This document shows, in pieces, positions 59,611 to 64,000 of a stretch of DNA of 64,000 nt. Made by a program: the position numbers and the translations under genes. The notes below the pieces were generated by a model. The model made no database searches. It was not told the origin of the DNA and saw nothing but the letters and a program-made list of their open reading frames with translations. Numbering within the stretch: the stretch's first letter is position 1; each line of letters opens with the position of its first letter. The DNA is from Vitellaria paradoxa (taxonomy: Eukaryota; Streptophyta; Magnoliopsida; Ericales; Sapotaceae), in contig CM034240.1 in assembly GCA_019916065.1 (NCBI GenBank), positions 46,672,238 through 46,736,237 of the forward strand, written 5' to 3'.

Positions 59611-59740
59611 GGGTGCATTCGGCGTCACGTTAAAAGTATCTGAAATTTTCTTATAATTTTTAGAAATTATTCACTTTTATGATTTATTAATTTACAATTT
59701 ATCTTATTTTTAATCATTTTTTATCACTCCAAATACACCT
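59611..59740. mobile_element. Tourist-like MITE, 130 bp
   Basis: Ends GGGTGCATTCGG and CCAAATACACCT are imperfect inverted copies. The flanks are TTA on both sides (59608-59610 and 59741-59743). The core ATTATTCACTTTTATGATTTAT matches the copies at 8781, 9221 and 50031. Confidence 0.65.
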
Positions 59741-59743
59741 TTA

Positions 59744-60534
59744 GTTCAACTTGGTTGGATTATTTTTGAATATTTAAAAATTTGAGCGGAGAACATTTTG
59801 TAGTTTGTTAACCGAATTAAATTAATTATGATAAATATAATATATATAATTTATAATATGGTAAATATATTAAAAAATAAAAATGTAATCTTAATTAAAA
59901 AATTACTTATTTGTATATTTTTAGTACACATATATATATAGACACACTGAAGTACAAAAAAAATTACGTAGTGCATTAGTGAATGTTTAAACCGATAAAA
60001 TAATTTAAAAAAAAATAAAATGTTTCAAATGATACAAACGTTAGAATTGTGCTCAAGCCGGCCTTTCCAAGTAACAATAAATATAATAGAGTAATAATGT
60101 TTTAAATTTTCAATATTTGAATTTTTTTGGGTTAATAAATTAATTTTCAAAAAATTGTCAAATTAAATTGAAAACGATGATTTAATTTAGTCCAATTTCC
60201 ACAATTAAATGATTTAATTACAATTTTAAAAACTTTTAAACTAATAACTTGCAGAGGTTTTGGCCCATGAAGCAAAAGGAGCGTCCGAAGTCACTTCATG
60301 GGGAAGTAAATGAATAAAGGTCAGAGCCATCTTTTTAGACTTCGAAGGAGGAAGATTCCACTTAGGTGTTAATAATAATTATGTATGCTACTCCCACACA
60401 GCTGTTATTTGGACTCTTGGAAAAAAAAACATTGCAACTTTGTAGCAAAAGGTATGCAATTGGACCCTTGTCTCGGAGTGAAGCAACAGTTTTGCAGGTT
60501 GAAATTTGTAACTATACACCGAGAAATAATAATA
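59744..60534. other. AT-rich intergenic DNA
   Basis: No gene is recognised. Low-complexity AT-rich sequence, with TA and TATATA runs near 59930. Confidence 0.5.
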
Positions 60535-60537
60535 TTA

Positions 60538-60694
60538 GGGGCTGTTTGGCCTCTAACCAAATACCAAAATTTACTAAAAGTTATAAAAAAATTTGTACTT
60601 TCTTCCAATTAAATTTTGATACATATCACATTTACATCAAATCTTTGTACTTTTACTGTACTTTTTTATCAATTTTTTTCTAACCAAACACCCC
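60538..60694. mobile_element. Tourist-like MITE, 157 bp
   Basis: The left end is GGGGCTGTTTGGCCTCTAAC. The right end, TTTCTAACCAAACACCCC, is its inverted copy. A TTA target duplication is on each side (60535-60537 and 60695-60697). Non-coding. Confidence 0.75.
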
Positions 60695-60697
60695 TTA

Positions 60698-62509
60698 GAG
60701 TAATTAATATTAGTATTAAAATTTTTATTTATATTATTTACATGTACTATGTGTATAAATAATTATACATCACTATTTTTGATATATATTTATATATATA
60801 TTCATATATACATGTATAACAACGTTCTTTAATTACCTTATAAAAATTATTAATGCTTTCTAAACTTAAGATGCTACACTACACTTAAAAACTTAAGATG
60901 CTACACTACAATTAAAAGAGTATGTTATTCTAAATAATTTTAAAAAGTTACATCTACATCACTTATAATTCTGTTTTTTGTGTTTATTGAGTTTAATTTT
61001 GAAATATTGATTTTGTTCTTTTACTCGAAATCTTGATACAATTCTATAGTTGCGGTTGGTAAATAAAAAAATTTTAGTTTTTTGTAACTTTTATTTTTTA
61101 TTTTTTTGGGTAAGTATAACTTTTATTTTAGTATTAACATGTGTTCTTTTTTTGACAAAAAAATTGTGTATTTTGTAACAATTTGTAAAAGTTAAACAAA
61201 GTTAATGGTTTTGCATGTGGTAAATTTTTTTAAGTGTTTGATAAATTTTGGTAAATAATGTTGAAAAAATTAGAGAGAGATGAAAGTTGGTATTTTTTAG
61301 GCGTTATGAAATACACCCATACAAGTATTGTAAAGGAATTTTTTTTTTTTTTTAAATCTTGAAAGTAAAAGATATAAAAGTAATCACCCCTACATAAATA
61401 CGTATATATATAGGAAGCACAAGTGATAAAAGCAATACCTAAGTGGCAGCTTGAGAGGCACCTCACATTAACGTGCTCATATGATTTCCCCTATTCACAT
61501 ATGGCACGATAAGGGATGACAACTGACAAAATGTCGGCCATGTGGGTGGCTAAATTATTGGAGTGGCAACTTGTTATCGACAATGGTTCCGTTTGAAACT
61601 CTTTAAAATAAAATAAAATCTTATAAATTTTTATAAATACGAAATACGAAACAGTAAAATTTAAATTCTTCACTCATGATACGAATTACGAGATATTATT
61701 TTTATAATTTTATTTTATTTTATACACTTTTATACAACTTTAAGTACACCGAATAGCTAAATTCAAGTTAAGATTAATGTATACTAACCAGAATTTTTTG
61801 CTTATTTTCTCCACAAAAGGTATAATCACATTAAGAATTTAAAATAAACTAATAAAATCAAAATAGTTCCACGTAATGACCGTTTCAATTTTGAGTTTAA
61901 AATTTTGAATCCAATAAAAATTTGTTTGATTTTGGGTCCAGTGCAAACCGAAATAAAATCAACTCATGCACACTCCTAATATATATCCTTCAACCCTTGT
62001 GTTGAAATGGAATTATTTTTTGTTAAAAAGAAATGCTAAATGCACATCCTTTCACTTAATGTGGATCTTACAACGAGAAAGCAACCAAATGGCATTTGGT
62101 TTTATTAACTTTCCAATCAAAACTAAAAATTACATAAATGTAGAGAATCAGTGTACAATTAAATGAAATTTGACTCAATTTAACAAGGTCTTGGTCTCAA
62201 TCCAAGTCGACTACATGAATCTTATTTCTCCATTCATTTTTGTCATTCATAATGTTTTTTGTAAGGTACAATTAAATCAATATACAAAAGAAATCGAAAA
62301 AATTATACACGATAATGGTTGCAGAATGATAAAACTCAGTATTCACTATCAATATCATCCGAAGAAGCTTTTACATGGACTGCTTGTTGAAGGCTTTAGG
62401 GCATCCCAAAACACATCACTGCTTGCAATGGAGGTCAAGACAATTCAACACATAACTGTTTGATTGAATTGGCCTTTCACTCATCCAGGAAAGCAATGCA
62501 TAAGTATCC
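60698..62509. other. AT-rich intergenic DNA upstream of the polygalacturonase 3' end
   Basis: A short tandem repeat, CTTAAGATGCTACACTACA, is present at about 60866 and 60893. Otherwise AT-rich with no recognised exon. The right end should include the 3' untranslated region of the minus-strand polygalacturonase. Confidence 0.5.
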
Positions 62510-64000
62510 TTAGATGGACTGAAGAACAGAGCTTGACAGAACTCTCTGCTCAATGTAACTTTCACCACATGTGAAGCAAGGAGGGGGATATATCGGACCA
62601 GAATATGAGCCCTGAGCTGCCCAACAAAAGGATCCGGTAGAACTGCCGCCAGGGGGCGAGACGAGTTGAATATCTTCCAAGTATAACCTTTCACATGGGA
62701 AGGTATCGCTGCAAGCAAAATTTATAGCTTCCTCTGTAGCTGATGTGCCTCTAATGGCCACAAACGATATATCCTCCACTTTCACAGCTGAAGTCTGCGT
62801 TGTCATCATGAGATATATAGCAGATTATGAAATTTCCTCCACAGTAACAAGCACTCGACATTTTGATCACGGACAGCTTTCCTCAAAAAGCACATGTTTT
62901 AATTAAAAAAAAAATGAAAAAACAAAAGATTAGCATGGAGCTTCTTAACAAGGCAACTTTCCTACCATGGGATACGAATGTCATGTTTGGAACATGGATT
63001 TGTGGAAGGAAAGGAAAAATGAAGAGAAAATAAAATCTATAATTTGTGCAATTTTTATATACTTAACCAAATAAAAGTTAAATTTTATTAATAAATATCT
63101 ATTCATTTTAGTCTTATTTTTCTAGCTCAAAAGAAAAAATGAAATAAATTTAAACTTTTCACTTCACTTTTTATCCTACCATTTTTCTTTACTTTTCTTT
63201 TCCCCCCATAAATCTATATTCCAAACATAGTCTATGAGCAGAGAGCGTACAGACGCTGCTGAACAAGAAATGTGTATTTAGAAGTTGAAATGAAGGAGAA
63301 AGAAACTGGAGGAGAATAATCATCCATCCTCTCTATCATTATTTTTATAATAATGATTACAACTAAAAAGAAAGATACAATCACACTCAATCAATGCTAA
63401 TTATCCTAGAATATATATAACCTAGAATATTCTACTAGTATATAGCTATGATGTTTTAGCCAGGATTATTTTTAGATGAATTATGTGCTTGGCCTTAGAT
63501 TCTCTTAATTATCTTCTGATATCAAAAACATAACAAGCCATTCCCCCTAATAAGAAGAGTGGGATCTGACAAAAAGCATTACATTTCTTGTGCTCAAAAC
63601 AGGGAGAAAGTGGGCAGCACTTTGCATAAGAGAGAGAGAAAGGGAAAAATATGTAATTTCTTATTTTTCTGCAGTAATTGATCTTACTAATACACGTATG
63701 CGAGTATCGTACCTGGTTTTGACATGGAACTGGAGAATCACAATAATATTGATCTATTATTATGGGATTTGAGACATTTTTCATCCACACATTTTGAAAA
63801 GCGGCCTTGGTGACAAAACCACTACCTCCCTAATGAAGAGATACAGATGCAGTTAGAAGGGGACAGGTCATCAGTTAAGGAAAAAAATCACTTTCTCGTA
63901 ATAAGATCTTGAGAATAGAAAGAGTAATAATTTGTGTGCAGAAGATTACCTGCCAGGTTTTGATCCTCAACCCATTTTCAGTGTTGGACAGAAATGCTCC
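62510..64000 (-). CDS. Second polygalacturonase (GH28), last three exons (partial)
   Basis: Exons in transcript order: 64000-63950 (continues beyond the window), 63829-63713 and 62794-62510. The first visible exon ends NGLRIKTWQ, containing the family RIK motif. The middle exon is 117 bp, the same length as exon 8 of the gene at 8951, and encodes [12 protein letters not shown] and PCQNQ. The last begins TSAVKVEDISF and ends with a Cys-containing tail unlike that of the first gene. Donor and acceptor sites are canonical. The NTD, GDD and GHG motifs must lie to the right of the window. Sequence differs well beyond a recent duplicate, so it is a distant family member, probably a secreted pectin hydrolase. 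No damage is seen in the visible part. Confidence 0.9.

Noticed and set aside
62170..62463. 97-residue plus-strand frame near the second polygalacturonase
   Set aside because: AT-rich, no family resemblance, and it lies in the 3' flank of the minus-strand gene.
1..64000. CRISPR arrays, bacterial operons, rRNA or tRNA genes
   Set aside because: No regularly spaced repeats with unique spacers and no structured RNA gene were recognised; the window is eukaryotic throughout.

Overview
This window is nuclear DNA of a flowering plant, most likely a eudicot. The evidence is many short exons joined by GT..AG introns that restore conserved plant proteins, AT-rich intergenic DNA, transposon relics of several classes, and an integrated plant pararetrovirus. 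I cannot name the species. Exon boundaries were read by eye from splice signals, phase continuity and family knowledge.

Layout. 1-2.9 kb: a retroelement-like segment with heat-shock-type motifs, then the last four exons of a UAP56-type DEAD-box helicase (+). 2.9-8.9 kb: AT-rich spacer with diverged direct repeats. 8.95-13.1 kb: a nine-exon polygalacturonase (+), followed at 14.2 kb by a single decayed polygalacturonase exon. 14.9-17.1 kb: a five-exon DCC-family protein (-), head to head with 17.6-27.3 kb, an eight-exon SEC11 signal peptidase subunit (+) whose first intron holds a dead RTE-type LINE. 29.2-31.6 kb: an intronless P-class PPR protein (+). 33.2-41.4 kb: a broken, near genome-length endogenous caulimovirid (-) with primer-binding site, movement, coat, protease, RT/RNase H and a downstream second coding region. 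42.6-47.7 kb: a six-exon O-fucosyltransferase-family gene (-). 48.2-49.1 kb: an intronless type I MADS-box gene with an internal duplication (+). 51.5-53.4 kb: a five-exon Alba-family gene (-). 55.5-58.1 kb: a three-exon glyoxalase-I-like gene (+) with a hAT-type element in intron 2. 59.1-59.4 kb: a small DUF761-type protein (-). 62.5-64.0 kb: the 3' part of a second polygalacturonase (-), running off the window.

The genes do not form an operon-like pathway. The one organised block is DCC - SEC11 - PPR - O-fucosyltransferase. From memory this is the same order as the Arabidopsis At1g52590-At1g52630 neighbourhood, so the block looks like conserved microsynteny into which the pararetrovirus was inserted between PPR and O-fucosyltransferase. 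I found no strong case for a wholly new biological system. The best candidates for a second look are the pararetrovirus' downstream coding region and repeated promoter motif, the heat-shock-element cluster in the left-hand retroelement, the MADS protein with a degenerate basic region and a 59-residue duplication, and the stranded polygalacturonase exon.
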